Positions 1 to 9,788 of a DNA stretch of 64,000 bases are shown here, piece after piece. Each line of letters opens with the position of its first letter. The first letter of the stretch is position 1. The stretch is from an uncultured Caulobacterales bacterium. GTDB lineage: Bacteria; Pseudomonadota; Alphaproteobacteria; Caulobacterales; Maricaulaceae. Made by a program: the position numbers and the translations under genes. A model generated the notes under the pieces. The model searched no databases. It had not been told where the DNA came from and saw only the letters and a program-made list of their open reading frames with translations. The stretch is taken from positions 1-64,000 of the forward strand of contig CALFUN010000004.1 in the NCBI GenBank assembly GCA_937929915.1, in the 5' to 3' direction.

Positions 1-1243
1 TTCCCTCAGCTTTTTCGCAAATCTTCCAGTCAAGAGGAGTCTGATGGCTTTTAATTCTCGCAGGGTGATGGAGGCGGCTCGATCTGTCCAACCCCACACG
101 CCTTGAGCTTCCCATAGCCCCGCTGATCCGGGAGTCTGGTCGAAACCGAGCGTACCATCGTAACAGAGATCTGCTGCGTCGCTGTGCATAGATGCGTCCG
201 CGTGTGCCAACTGCATTTTCTCTCCCTTGCAGTTCCCGACCTGCAAGACGTTTCCAAACTGCCAGATCCCTCAGGCTCTGATGACTCAATCGAACTCTTG
301 AACCGTTTCGCGACCTGGAGTGGATGACTCGTTTCGCTATGTCCCAGTACATCGAACGGGTATAGAAACGCGCCCAAGGCATTGCAAGGGAAAGCGAAAC
401 GCAAACACCGCAGAAGTGTGCCAATTCCTTTCGGGATACCCATCGACGGCCGAGGAGAGATTCGCGTGAAAGCTTCTTGGGGAGTTTCCGAACTCTTTCG
501 ATCTTCCGCGGTACCACGAAGTACTTCATCTGGATACTGTCGATTACTACACTGAGATGTTCGACCCTGGTTGCTCCGGTCCATTACCCTTTCGAAGGAT
601 GTCTCGAGAGACCTAAACTTTTGAGGAGCTTCGCAATGCGAGGCCTCGCTCGATTGCAGTCTCTTTTCGTAGCCGTGCTCCCGGGAGGTGAAGCAGCGAC
701 CAAGAAGTCATCGAGATATGCTAGCACGCGGTAGTGCCAGGGTGAGCGCAACTCTTTCACGAACACAGCCATGAAGTTTGTGAACCAGAGTGGTGACCTT
801 CCCTACCCGAAAGGAAGTGCGATACAGCGGTAGTAACATCCGTCGTAGCGAAATATGAACCAGTCTCTCATCTCTGGAGCAAGCCGAAAATGCCGGTAAC
901 CCTTTCGAATGTCGAATGAAAGGAAGTTGTCCCCCTTTCGAATTTCCGAAGCGAAGCTTGACAGGGATTACATTTCCACGGTCCCCTTTTTCCAGTGCTT
1001 GGATTGCTTGGCGAGGTTGACTACCAAGCGACCCTTCCGGTATTCTGAACCATCTTGCCAAACAACGAAAGCCGATGAAATGATCGATCCATTCCGCATG
1101 GCTTTGTGCGCATATTCTTCGGTAATCGCTTCGTATATTCCTTCTTGACATCCATTTCGGAGATTTTTCCTCCCAAAAGTGAGATCCTCTCCCGTCTGGA
1201 GAATATCTCCCAACTCCTCCCCTTCCCCTACAGAGAACGGCAC
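1..1243 (-). pseudogene. Reverse transcriptase / RNase H fragment, interrupted
   Basis: Following one minus-strand frame gives RT-like text: KGRLVVNLAKQSKHW, then FDIRKGYRHF, then the catalytic box AYLDDFLVAA near 660-690. A frame change near 200 leads to RNase H-like text (HADASMHSD, then TLRELKAIRLLL) running off the window. The main frame is broken by stops at 968-970, 803-805 (inside a conserved LPFGWG-type motif, where Trp has become TAG) and 584-586. YLDD is the RT metal-binding motif. It would copy element RNA into DNA if intact, which it is not. The exact clade needs a protein search. Confidence 0.65.
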
Positions 1244-1366
1244 TGATGGGAGTTCGTAAACGCCGAAAGTTATCGCTCTGCATAGGTAAGGGGAAGCCCG
1301 AAGCTGACGGCACGCCTTGACTCGTTTCTGAGGGCCGAGCCACAGTGGGCGTCGAGAATCTATGTT

Positions 1367-1995
1367 TTACTTTTTCTCCGCGGGCCCCCCTTTGCCGCTG
1401 CGCCTCGTCGCATTGCTGGCACTTAGGGTGGCAACCGCTTTCATGAGTTGAGTGCTCATATGGCTCTCGAGCTTGTCCAGGGCTTCCGTAAGATCGTCGG
1501 CAGCCGGGGTGTCATTCTTCTGTTCCAAGGCGGGCATAATGAGTTTGGCGTGCACAGGATCCACTGCTGCTTTCTTGCAGATTTTTTCACTCAATCCAAA
1601 AACTCTTAATCCGTATCGGACAGCAATAATTGCCCAGCAGTCATACTTCTGGGCGTTCTCCGTGTTACCAGCGGCAATCGCTTCCTGCCTCATTTGAACG
1701 GCACTGGCGTGAAAACTCATCCAGTAACCAGCTGCGTTGATATAATTGGTCTCGTATTCATACACAGGGCGTAGACTTGAGTGTTTTTCGAGACCCTTCC
1801 TGAGGCTCCACTCTCGGTGTTCAAAGAATCCCCGGTGAAAGCACCAACGGACGGCCCCTGCTCGTATGGGTATCTCGATAAACCAAAGTCCTTGTTATCT
1901 CTGCATCTGCGTGCAATTGCGGCATAGATCGCTATACAAAGAGGATCAATTCCAGCTTCCATCATCATCTCCCCCTTAGCAACCTTAAGTGCCAA
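1367..1995 (-). pseudogene. Gag-like ORF split by a frameshift
   Basis: Two overlapping minus-strand ORFs, 1995-1717 and 1765-1367, lie in different frames and meet near 1760. They read as one helical protein broken by a frameshift. The second half is rich in Ala, Glu and Lys with a basic tail (ATRRSGKGGPAEKK) and has no recognisable enzyme motif. Its place directly upstream of the RT region on the same strand suggests a structural Gag-like product. That role is inferred from position only. An unrelated host gene cannot be excluded. Confidence 0.35.
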
Positions 1996-3109
1996 AACAA
2001 GGATGTTTTCGGCGTCTGTTAGACTGTTTTTGAAATCTTACATGGCTTATGTCACCTTAAGGGTTACGATAAGTTAGGACTTGGTCTTGTACTTTTGACG
2101 GGTCGAAACGGCCTACCACCAGCCGAAACTGGGGACTCTTTTGTGATGAACAAAAGAGAGGCATGCCTTCATCGAAGCACTGGCTCAGCGGTTAACCACT
2201 GCGTTCACTTCTCAGCGCCGGCGACGGATCCGAAACATTAGATCCATGATCCAATCGTACGCACCGAGTAGCGTCTGCAAATCAGATCGCCCTTGCTATC
2301 CATATTTTGAAACGTTTCATATGCATAAACCGCGGTCTACACGGTACGAAAATACTCCTTTAAAGAATATTCTCTATTTGCAATTAAAAAGTATGTTTCC
2401 CTAGTCGGGAATGGCGCTAAAGTAATTACAGTTCAAGTTTATTCCTGGATCCGTTGTTGCGGAGCTTTACTCCAGGACTCCCATTTTCCTTGTATGTTTG
2501 ACACACTTGACTGTTTTCTGCCAATCACCATGAAAAACAATCAATTTCACTCTGGCGTCACAATAGAAAATCATTAAATGTTAATAGCCAATTGGAATCA
2601 ATGAAGAAAGGCTGCCTTGTCCATTTACTTCCATTTGCTTTTCACACCGTGAATACAAAGTCGATAATCTTTTCCACCAACTATCCACACTCCCGCACAC
2701 TTTCCCTCTTCTCCTTCGACATAGATCTGCCGTTTCAGTCACCACCTCAAACCCTCATACACATCTCATACACACCTCATAGGCTCCTCAACGACTCTCT
2801 CCCGCGCCTCATGCACTCTACACGTAAACTTCACCGTCCCCTAACACATACACCTCCCACCTTTGAGATCCGCTTCAATCATCTCTCTCTAACTCAGCTC
2901 ACCAACCCTTCACCAATACTATACTACCATCTAAAATGAGACCTTTCCGACTCTACAACACATTTTATTCACTTAACCCCGCATTTTAAAAACTTTATCC
3001 ATCTCAACCCACATCCAATTCATCCGACATCTACCCCACTTCACACTTACAATGGCTCACACTCATCTCATCTCATACCTATCACCCCTCACTCACATAC
3101 TCTGACATG
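1996..3109. other. Non-coding, eukaryotic-looking stretch with a pyrimidine-rich block
   Basis: No supportable gene. 1996-2590 is AT-rich without clear structure, apart from a TGGCTCAGCGG match near 2180 that resembles a pol III A box. About 2640-3110 is strongly C/T-rich on the plus strand, with many short CTC, CAC and CATCTCAT runs and few purine tracts. An open frame at 2592-2939 crosses it, but its translation is low complexity (Ser, Leu, Pro, His, Thr) and follows base composition, so it is not called as a gene. The texture differs from everything right of 3368. Confidence 0.5.
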
Positions 3110-3260
3110 TGGAAGCACCGGCTCGGGCGGTCCCCCTTGATTAGTGCAAGGCGGTTAAGCCCGCTGGAGACCAGGTGGTTTACACCACCAAATGAAACCA
3201 GACTCCTCCTGGTCGAGTCTGGGGGATTGTTGGCGCAAAACGCGCTGTGCCAACGAAAAG
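3110..3260. other. Cluster of three hairpins next to the junction
   Basis: Three inverted repeats follow one another: GGTGGT/ACCACC (3174-3179 and 3184-3189), CCAGACTC/GAGTCTGG (3198-3205 and 3215-3222) and GTTGGC/GCCAAC (3229-3234 and 3249-3254). A segment near 3142-3160 weakly resembles a pol III A box. The density of short perfect stems suggests a structured RNA or a tRNA-derived repeat such as a SINE. No known RNA family was recognised. It lies just outside the bacterial part. Confidence 0.3.
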
Positions 3261-3367
3261 AGGGTGGGTGAGCTCAAAGGGTGTCACCTGTCGACAAAAG
3301 AAAAGGGGTTTGGCGGAACCTGGGTGGTAAAGCCAGATTACCTTGGCCGAAAAATGGGTGAGGAAGT

Positions 3368-4144
3368 AGCCCGATTGGCCGCACGCCGCGCTCTAACCCC
3401 GCAACCTATACAGGCGCATTTACCCCCATTCGCGATTGGTTCTCTGGCCTGCCCGAAGCGAAAATTCGCGGCTATAAACCGGGGCGTTTTAGCTTCAATG
3501 TCAAAGGCGGGCGCTGCGAGGCGTGCCAAGGCGGCGGCGTCATTAAAATTGAAATGCATTTCCTCCCTGATGTCTATGTCACTTGTGATATATGCAAAGG
3601 CGCACGCTATAATCGCGAGACATTAGAAATTCGGTTCAAAGACAAATCCATCGCCGATGTGCTGGCCATGACGATTGACGAGGCGGCGGATTTCTTCAAA
3701 GCCGTACCGAGCATTCGCGACAAAATGGTGACATTGCAACGTGTCGGACTTGGCTATCTGAAAGTCGGGCAGCAAGCGACAACCTTATCTGGCGGCGAAG
3801 CGCAGCGGGTTAAGCTGGCCAAAGAACTCGCCAAACGCGCCACGGGCCGCACGCTCTATATCTTGGACGAACCAACAACGGGGTTGCATTTCGAAGATGT
3901 CAATAAGCTGCTCGGCGTGCTCAATGAACTGGTCGGCTCTGGGAATACTATGATTATCATCGAGCATAATTTGGACGTGATTAAAACCGCCGATTGGGTC
4001 ATCGACATCGGCCCCGAAGGCGGGGACGGCGGCGGGGAAATCGTCGCCGTCGGCACCCCTGAAAACGTCGCCAAAGTCAGCGCAAGCTGGACGGGACGGT
4101 TTTTAAAACCGATGCTAGAGAGGGATAAAGCGCGGATGGGGTGA
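3368..4144 (+). CDS. uvrA: UvrA excinuclease ABC subunit A, C-terminal fragment
   Basis: UvrA is the damage-recognition ATPase of UvrABC nucleotide excision repair. Only the last 258 or so residues of a roughly 950-residue protein are here. Visible in order: [18 protein letters not shown], the zinc-finger pairs CEAC and CDIC, the ABC signature [15 protein letters not shown], Walker [13 protein letters not shown] and the H-loop region IIEHNLDV. Homology begins at the Ser codon 3368-3370, with an in-frame stop just upstream at 3359-3361. There is no start codon, so the gene is truncated at a sequence junction and not naturally short. An internal ATG at 3554 would lose the first CXXC pair. The following gene starts 150 bp downstream. 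As it stands it cannot encode a working UvrA. Confidence 0.9.
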   Translation, partial: SPIGRTPRSNPATYTGAFTPIRDWFSGLPEAKIRGYKPGRFSFNVKGGRCEACQGGGVIKIEMHFLPDVYVTCDICKGARYNRETLEIRFKDKSIADVLAMTIDEAADFFKAVPSIRDKMVTLQRVGLGYLKVGQQATTLSGGEAQRVKLAKELAKRATGRTLYILDEPTTGLHFEDVNKLLGVLNELVGSGNTMIIIEHNLDVIKTADWVIDIGPEGGDGGGEIVAVGTPENVAKVSASWTGRFLKPMLERDKARMG

Positions 4145-4253
4145 TTGGGGAGAGTTAATCGAGGTTGACTGGTGACTAAAATCATCCAAAAAAGACACTC
4201 GGCTCACTCCTGCTTGCAGGGCTTAGCGGACTTAAGCGCACATTCATCGTCGC

Positions 4254-4288
4254 AATCTATAATATACCCGAACGTAGATTAGGATTGC
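4254..4288 (+). promoter_or_regulatory. Nested inverted repeats upstream of the HEPN operon
   Basis: AATCTA (4254-4259) pairs with TAGATT (4275-4280), and GCAATC (4252-4257) pairs with GATTGC (4283-4288). A TATAAT hexamer lies inside at 4258-4263 and a second at 4291-4296 touches the first ATG. The arrangement is what an autoregulatory operator over a promoter would look like. No good -35 box is visible at either hexamer, so the promoter call is weak. Confidence 0.3.
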
Positions 4289-4294
4289 GGTATA

Positions 4295-5014
4295 ATGAAT
4301 ACTGAGAACATGAGTGTTGGAAAGTTTTACATAGAGCATATTGAGACAAGTGAAGGGGTTCATCTGAACAATCGTCTACATCACAGGTCCTATAGTACCG
4401 AAATCTTGATAGGAAATGCTCAAGAGCTGGAAAAATGGATTGAAGAAACTGAGAAGCCTGAGTTCATGATTCAGGTGTTCAATGTTGAGAACAGGGGCTT
4501 AGATAAATTTGTTCATAAAGAAGCGAACCGGATAATACATAACTATGTCTGCGGTCTTTCAACCTACATTGATCATTGTCGAAACTTCATGAAAGAGCAT
4601 TATGCCAATACGGATTTTATGGAACGGTATGAAGCCCGAGTTAAAACGACTTTTGTGGAAAGTGGTCTTTGTACATTCGTTCGACAGTTGCGGAATTACA
4701 TAACTCACAAAGATTTACCCCAATCGTCGATGAGCTTATCCGGCAGCAATCAGCCCAATGTAGAGTGGAAATCTGGTATAAGCTTTGATCGTGACGACTT
4801 TCTCAACTGGGATCGTTGGAATTCAAAATCACGAGAATATTTGTCAGATCTTGAAGAGAAAATTTCTTTATCTGAAATCTTCCTGCCACATATTCAAATA
4901 ATGAAAGATTTTGAGCAATGGTTTGTCTACGAGTTCGAGGACTATCACAAAGCAGCGTTTGATGAACTAAGTCGTCTAGCAAGCGAGTATGAGGAACTGA
5001 AATCAAAATCATGA
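4295..5014 (+). CDS. HEPN-motif protein, first gene of a two-gene operon
   Basis: A 239-residue soluble protein of no named family that I can identify with certainty. Its clearest motif is R133-N134-Y-I-T-H138 inside FVRQLRNYITHKDLP, which fits the R-N-x3-H pattern of HEPN ribonucleases. The surrounding text, about residues 70-140 and 170-238, is predicted to be mostly helical, as HEPN domains are. The stop overlaps the next start by four bases (ATGA), implying translational coupling. The gene is AT-rich compared with uvrA and trmFO, a sign of acquisition. A second start at residue 6 (4310) is possible. I infer an RNA-cleaving or RNA-binding toxin-type role; a non-catalytic HEPN protein is the main alternative. 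Confidence 0.6.
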   Translation: MNTENMSVGKFYIEHIETSEGVHLNNRLHHRSYSTEILIGNAQELEKWIEETEKPEFMIQVFNVENRGLDKFVHKEANRIIHNYVCGLSTYIDHCRNFMKEHYANTDFMERYEARVKTTFVESGLCTFVRQLRNYITHKDLPQSSMSLSGSNQPNVEWKSGISFDRDDFLNWDRWNSKSREYLSDLEEKISLSEIFLPHIQIMKDFEQWFVYEFEDYHKAAFDELSRLASEYEELKSKS

Positions 5015-5664
5015 CTGACCCCCGCGTAGAATATTTAGATCGTCTACGATCACATTGGTATCAGTCTCATTCAGATTGGCTAACCTACAAAAATTTATTC
5101 GATACAAATCAAGAAAGAATAGAACTAATAAATGCTACGGTTCCGAGATTTTTCGTACAAATTAAAGGGACTTTGCTGAACAGCGCAATTCTTGGAGTTT
5201 CCAGATTGGTTGACAGCAGTTACATGGGTAAACGCCAAAACTTTACGATAAAAACTATTCCATCGTTTTTCAGCAATCCGACTGAGAATAAGGCAGTTGC
5301 TGAAAGGTTGAAAGAAGCGGTCAAGAACACAAAAAAATTAGTGGCGTGGCGAAACCGCAAATATGCTCATAATGATACTGAAATTATCCGAGGGCGTGAG
5401 ACCTTACCGGTAATTCGTCCTTCGATTATCGACGACGCCATGTATTCAACAATTGCCGTAGTTGAATTAGCGGAGCACTATCTTAATATAGGTCCTTACA
5501 GCCGACGAGTTATCGTTGCCCAAGCGGGTGAATTAGATTTACTTTGGCATCTTTATAGATCGAAAAATCAATCGCAACAAGTTCATGAAAAGTACCCGGA
5601 TGCTTTGAAGGAAAATAAGCGAAATGGTATTCCCCCCGATGGATTCGTCATCAGAAAACCGTAA
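5011..5664 (+). CDS. AbiU2-like HEPN protein, second gene of the operon
   Basis: A 217-residue helical protein with the sequence AWRNRKYAHND around R114 and H120, the R-N-x4-H form of the HEPN ribonuclease motif. An RNK/RxxAHxD box of this kind is characteristic of the AbiU2-like HEPN family, named after a lactococcal abortive-infection protein. The start overlaps the end of the previous HEPN gene (ATGA). No membrane segment or signal peptide is seen. Codon use is AT-rich like its partner. The pair sits alone between uvrA and trmFO with no antitoxin, methylase or nuclease gene beside it. A toxin-antitoxin or phage-defence role is inference; the HEPN motif itself is directly visible. Confidence 0.65.
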   Translation: MTDPRVEYLDRLRSHWYQSHSDWLTYKNLFDTNQERIELINATVPRFFVQIKGTLLNSAILGVSRLVDSSYMGKRQNFTIKTIPSFFSNPTENKAVAERLKEAVKNTKKLVAWRNRKYAHNDTEIIRGRETLPVIRPSIIDDAMYSTIAVVELAEHYLNIGPYSRRVIVAQAGELDLLWHLYRSKNQSQQVHEKYPDALKENKRNGIPPDGFVIRKP

Positions 5665-5835
5665 ATTCCTAGGTCAGCTAAGGGGATTTTTCTACCATTT
5701 GAAATGTCTATTGAGAAGCTTAACCACCCATATCGTGCCCCTCGCAATCATATGCATAGCGCTACACCTAACTAACGCCTAAAATAGCCAAAGCCAAGGC
5801 TTGCCTCTTGTCTTGGCCTGTCCTACATCGCGCGC

Positions 5836-7227
5836 ATGACAAATATTCAACCCATCCATATCATCGGGGCTGGCCTTGCGGGGAGCGAGGCGGCTTGGCA
5901 ATGCGTCTGTCGCGGCGTGCCTGTTATCCTTCATGAAATGCGCCCGCAGCGTATGACAGACGCGCATGAAACAGGCAATTTTGCCGAGCTGGTTTGCTCC
6001 AATTCTTTTCGCTCTGATGACAAGCATGGCAATGCTGTCGGCGTTTTACATGAGGAAATGCGTAAGTCTAATAGCTTGATTATGGGTATGGGTGATATGA
6101 CGAAACTACCCGCAGGCGGGGCGTTGGCGGTAGACCGCGAACATTTCTCTGAAGCTGTGTCAGTAATTTTGCGCGAACATCCCCTCGTTACAATCGAATA
6201 TGGCGAGGTTAAAGGGCTACCGCCTAAAGAATGGGGCAATACAATTATCGCCACAGGGCCGCTGACAGCGCCAGATTTAGCCCAAGCCATTTTACAGCAG
6301 ACAGGCGAAGACAGTCTCGCTTTTTTTGATGCTATTGCCCCGATTATTTATAAGGATAGCATCAATTTTGATATTGCTTGGATGCAGTCAAGATATGACA
6401 AAAAAGGCCCAGGCGGGGACGGCGCGGATTATGTAAATTGCCCACTCGATAAAGCGCAATATGAACGCTTCATTGAGGCTTTAATCCGTTCTGATCAAAC
6501 CGAATTTAAAGACTTTGAAAAAGACACACCCTATTTTGAGAGCTGCTTACCCATCGAAGTTATGGCACAGCGCGGGGCAGAAACTTTGCGCTGGGGGCCC
6601 ATGAAACCTGTCGGCCTGACCAACCCGCATAACCCAACGATCAAAGCTCATGCCATTGTGCAGCTACGCCAAGATAATGCGCTCGGCACGCTCTATAATA
6701 TGGTCGGCTTTCAGACCAAGATGAAATATGGCGCGCAAGCCGAGATTTTCAAAACCATTCCTGGGCTTGAAAATGCCATTTTTGCGCGGCTTGGCGGGAT
6801 TCACCGCAACACATTTATCAATTCACCTAAGCTGCTTAACCAGCAATTACAATTAAAGTCTCGGCCTGATTTGCGGTTTGCAGGGCAGATTATGGGCGTT
6901 GAAGGTTATGTGGAATCTGCCGCGCTTGGCCTCATTACAGGCCGTATGGCCGCCGCTCAAGCACACGGGAAACGCTATCCCATGCCGCCAAAAACCACAG
7001 CGCTTGGCGCATTGACTGAACATGTCACAGGCGGATTTTTAGACGGGCCAAAAGCTACGTTCCAGCCCATGAATGTCAATTTTGGTCTGTTCCCGCCCAT
7101 GGAAGACGAGATCACTTATCCCAAAGTCAATGGCAAGCGCCTACGCGGGAAAGACAAAACGCGCTACCGTAAAAAACTACTTGCCAAACGCGCGCTTAAA
7201 GACATTGAAAGTTGGGCCAAAAATTAA
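5836..7227 (+). CDS. trmFO: TrmFO, folate-dependent tRNA (uracil-54-C5) methyltransferase
   Basis: TrmFO makes ribothymidine at position 54 of tRNA, using methylenetetrahydrofolate and FAD. The 463-residue length is normal for the family. The FAD-binding motif [12 protein letters not shown] is at residues 12-23, followed by the family segments [14 protein letters not shown] and [14 protein letters not shown], whose cysteines match conserved TrmFO cysteines. The C-terminal [22 protein letters not shown] block is also typical. No clear Shine-Dalgarno precedes the ATG at 5836. The 3' end overlaps by four bases the end of the convergent DUF4153 gene. The protein is cytosolic. Confidence 0.95.
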   Translation: MTNIQPIHIIGAGLAGSEAAWQCVCRGVPVILHEMRPQRMTDAHETGNFAELVCSNSFRSDDKHGNAVGVLHEEMRKSNSLIMGMGDMTKLPAGGALAVDREHFSEAVSVILREHPLVTIEYGEVKGLPPKEWGNTIIATGPLTAPDLAQAILQQTGEDSLAFFDAIAPIIYKDSINFDIAWMQSRYDKKGPGGDGADYVNCPLDKAQYERFIEALIRSDQTEFKDFEKDTPYFESCLPIEVMAQRGAETLRWGPMKPVGLTNPHNPTIKAHAIVQLRQDNALGTLYNMVGFQTKMKYGAQAEIFKTIPGLENAIFARLGGIHRNTFINSPKLLNQQLQLKSRPDLRFAGQIMGVEGYVESAALGLITGRMAAAQAHGKRYPMPPKTTALGALTEHVTGGFLDGPKATFQPMNVNFGLFPPMEDEITYPKVNGKRLRGKDKTRYRKKLLAKRALKDIESWAKN

Positions 7228-8990
7228 GGCGTTTCAGCTATATCAAAGCCTGATGTAAAGACATAAAAATTTGCTGAGAAACTATATGTTTCATCATGTT
7301 TTTGGCGCGTTATACTCTTAAAAACAAGCTCTACTTTATGCGTATCTGTATCCACAATACGCAAGTGCGGCTCATCAACTATCAAGCGGTCTTGGTCGGT
7401 TTCTAAAGCCTTAAGCCAATTATGAATATCATAGCTATAAGCCTCATCATTGATCGTCAGTTGCCCCTCTGCAAGGCGCAATATAAATCCATTTGCATTG
7501 ATAAGTGTTCTATTTGAATTTGTGGACAGGTTATAACTCCCATGAAACCTATCAAAACCTTGAATATTAAAAGGCGTTTTACCGCGTCTAAACTCGGCAA
7601 AATTCTCACCAATAATTGAGTGAGCACTCGAAGCTTCTGTTACATCGTTAAGCCCTAAGGACTTCATCAGATAATCAGTTTGCGCATAAATATTACTGTC
7701 ATCAAATTTCAGCCCGCTATTTTGCAGAATCTTTTCAACGCGCGGCTTTGCATCATGACGCATTAAATACCGTAATGCGCCTTTGGCTTTCCCAGCCGCC
7801 GCTTTATCCGTTATCTGCGCCGGTATTATCGTGCCATCTGCTTGCAACACACCCGCTTTGGTTAAATTATTTTCAAAGCGCGACGCTTGGCTAGACACTG
7901 ATAAATGATACGCAGTTGGCGCGGCGATGAGTAATAAAACTGCGGCTAAAGCTGGAATTATACGAATATCGCGGCGGGCTTTGGGAGCCAAAATAAACCA
8001 AGCCGCTAAAGTTAATATCCAGAAACTTGCCAGTATCAGCAATATACGTTCTAATGTCAGGCCATATTCTCCAATCCTCACAGATACAGATATAGTCAAC
8101 ATAATTGCCGCAGGAATTGAAACAGCAAACCAGCTTTTACGAAATAGTTTCGCAAGGCCGTTTTTCTGGATAAAGGGCGGTTCAAGCAGTAACCATGTTA
8201 GAGTACCAATAAGTAGAAACGGTAGTGTTAGCGCTGCAATTTCACCTTTGGGTAGATCCATCTGGACAAGAATCTTAAGACCATAAGCCAATAATATCAG
8301 CGCATAAATCAACGTCAAAGGTGATAATATCCACGTCCCTAAAAAGGCGACAGCTTTGGATACAAAACTTGGGTCATCTTGCAGATATGCCGCCGCTTCA
8401 TCAACAGGCGGGATATTGGAGAGCCAATAAAGCGGGGCGAGAAACGCAAAACCAATAGGTAATAATAGCCGCTCAAGCACCCCTTCTATATCCAAACCAA
8501 AGAGCGATTTTAACGCTGTCATAATCGCCAAAACACCTATCAAATATATGCCGCTACCCACCGCCGAAAACCCCGCGGCCGACCAAATTTTATGTGTAAA
8601 ATCCCAAATATGCAGGTCATCTCGACCTCGGCCAAAGCGCACACTATTACCAATCAATAGCAAGACAGCGCCTATAATCATCCAAACATTTACATGTAAG
8701 ATTTCAGCAAAATAGAATAAGCCTGCGAGCGCTATTGCCATAACGATTTGTAATAGCCAGTTAAGTCGTCGTCCGCGCGCTTCAGCCCATAATGTCTGCA
8801 TCATCGCTAAATAAGCCGACAGGGTTAAACCCAGCATCAAAAAAAGCATAGAATCATTATGGTTTTCAATTTTGAAAACAATAAAATAAAGCGTTACAAT
8901 CGCCATAATCCCGACAGCTACAGGAAAGCGTTTCACTACCTGTCCAAAATCTGGCAATCGGGTCATCCATTCCCTTAAAAATATACGCAT
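7224..8990 (-). CDS. DUF4153-type polytopic membrane protein
   Basis: A 588-residue integral membrane protein. About a dozen hydrophobic segments occupy residues 20-380, followed by a soluble C-terminal part of about 200 residues, probably periplasmic. The layout and the text around the [14 protein letters not shown] and [12 protein letters not shown] segments match DUF4153 proteins, whose function is unknown. Its first codons overlap the end of the phytoene-synthase-like gene by 16 bases, so the two are probably cotranscribed. A second ATG at 8966 has its own purine-rich AAGGGA element and could be the true start. It ends in a four-base convergent overlap with trmFO. Confidence 0.75.
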   Translation of the reverse strand: MRIFLREWMTRLPDFGQVVKRFPVAVGIMAIVTLYFIVFKIENHNDSMLFLMLGLTLSAYLAMMQTLWAEARGRRLNWLLQIVMAIALAGLFYFAEILHVNVWMIIGAVLLLIGNSVRFGRGRDDLHIWDFTHKIWSAAGFSAVGSGIYLIGVLAIMTALKSLFGLDIEGVLERLLLPIGFAFLAPLYWLSNIPPVDEAAAYLQDDPSFVSKAVAFLGTWILSPLTLIYALILLAYGLKILVQMDLPKGEIAALTLPFLLIGTLTWLLLEPPFIQKNGLAKLFRKSWFAVSIPAAIMLTISVSVRIGEYGLTLERILLILASFWILTLAAWFILAPKARRDIRIIPALAAVLLLIAAPTAYHLSVSSQASRFENNLTKAGVLQADGTIIPAQITDKAAAGKAKGALRYLMRHDAKPRVEKILQNSGLKFDDSNIYAQTDYLMKSLGLNDVTEASSAHSIIGENFAEFRRGKTPFNIQGFDRFHGSYNLSTNSNRTLINANGFILRLAEGQLTINDEAYSYDIHNWLKALETDQDRLIVDEPHLRIVDTDTHKVELVFKSITRQKHDETYSFSANFYVFTSGFDIAETP

Positions 8991-9739
8991 TTTGGCAAAC
9001 TCCCTGTCATGGCCACCTTAAGCAATTTACTTTGCTTGGCCAATGCCCCAAAAATTACTGCATCTTCACGCGGATTAAAATCTGTTTTTGAAAGCCGTTT
9101 TAAAAATGGCGGAATAAGCGCGCTATAAGCCAAAGCTGGCATAGCCGCGCTTGAGATTTTCGGCATGACTTTACGTGCGCTATTATAATCCTGACCCGCG
9201 GCCATGCATATATCTTGAAACTTTATATTTTTTAGCATTCCATCATGATAAAATCGGTACCCCCTCGCCAGCCCTGTCAAACCCCAAGCCTGGCCGAGCG
9301 GCACATCTTCAAGCTCTGCTCCCATAAGTTTCAAAGCAATTTGCATAAGCTGCCCTGATGTATCTTGGCAATATTGACGGGCTGCTTCCATATCACCAAA
9401 TGGGCGCGGGTCTATATCACGCTCTCGCCCGTCAATGAGGCGGTCTAGCCAGAAACGCGGCATATCGGCTTCTCGCAAGACATCCGCTAGCGGGGTCGCG
9501 ATTTCATGACGGCGCACGGCCTTGCTTGTGTAAATCTCGTCTACACAATCGCGCCACCATTGATAGCGAATTGCGCCCAGCATAGGCTCGCTGACAAGCT
9601 CTGGCACTTTGGCAAGCTCGTAATGAAAAGCATACAGCACCAGCAATTTTTCGCGTAAAGTCTCATCAGCAAACATCGCAGCGCGGTAGCGGTCAGGGTC
9701 TGCTTTTTTCAGCGTATCTTTGACACTCTGCGTCAACAT
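8975..9739 (-). CDS. Squalene/phytoene synthase-superfamily protein, probably non-catalytic
   Basis: A 254-residue all-helical protein of the squalene/phytoene synthase fold. The first helix motif is present in altered form (YQWWRDCVDEI). The region that in true synthases carries the second Asp motif reads GLTGLARGYRFY, without the aspartates that bind prenyl diphosphate and magnesium. This resembles the NDUFAF6-like branch, linked in eukaryotes to complex I assembly. I therefore infer a non-enzymatic role. The real phytoene synthase of this window (31328-32251) keeps both Asp motifs. It is first in a two-gene unit with the DUF4153 gene and divergent from the Ni-SOD operon. Confidence 0.75.
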   Translation of the reverse strand: MLTQSVKDTLKKADPDRYRAAMFADETLREKLLVLYAFHYELAKVPELVSEPMLGAIRYQWWRDCVDEIYTSKAVRRHEIATPLADVLREADMPRFWLDRLIDGRERDIDPRPFGDMEAARQYCQDTSGQLMQIALKLMGAELEDVPLGQAWGLTGLARGYRFYHDGMLKNIKFQDICMAAGQDYNSARKVMPKISSAAMPALAYSALIPPFLKRLSKTDFNPREDAVIFGALAKQSKLLKVAMTGSLPKCVYF

Positions 9740-9788
9740 TATCTATGTGTCCCTACTGGCTGTATATTTGCCGCATTGAAATTATGGC

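Larger units (their letters stand above)
1..1995 (-). mobile_element. Degenerate eukaryotic-type retroelement (gag-like then RT/RNase H)
   Basis: Read on the minus strand, this stretch holds a gag-like ORF (1995 to 1367) followed by a reverse transcriptase and RNase H-like region (1243 to the window edge). The order and the RT motifs are those of a retrotransposon. The RT connection region, with its FCGVCVSLSLAMPWARFYTR and LSHQSLRDL segments, resembles DIRS/Ty3-type elements of protists and algae from memory; no search was run. Frameshifts and stops interrupt both ORFs, so the copy is dead. It is cut by the window start and no LTR or terminal repeat was identified. Nothing about it looks bacterial; the nearest bacterial homology begins at about 3368. 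Confidence 0.65.

Noticed and set aside
2592-2939. 115-residue open frame in the pyrimidine-rich block
   Set aside because: The translation is low complexity and follows base composition; there is no ribosome site or family signal.
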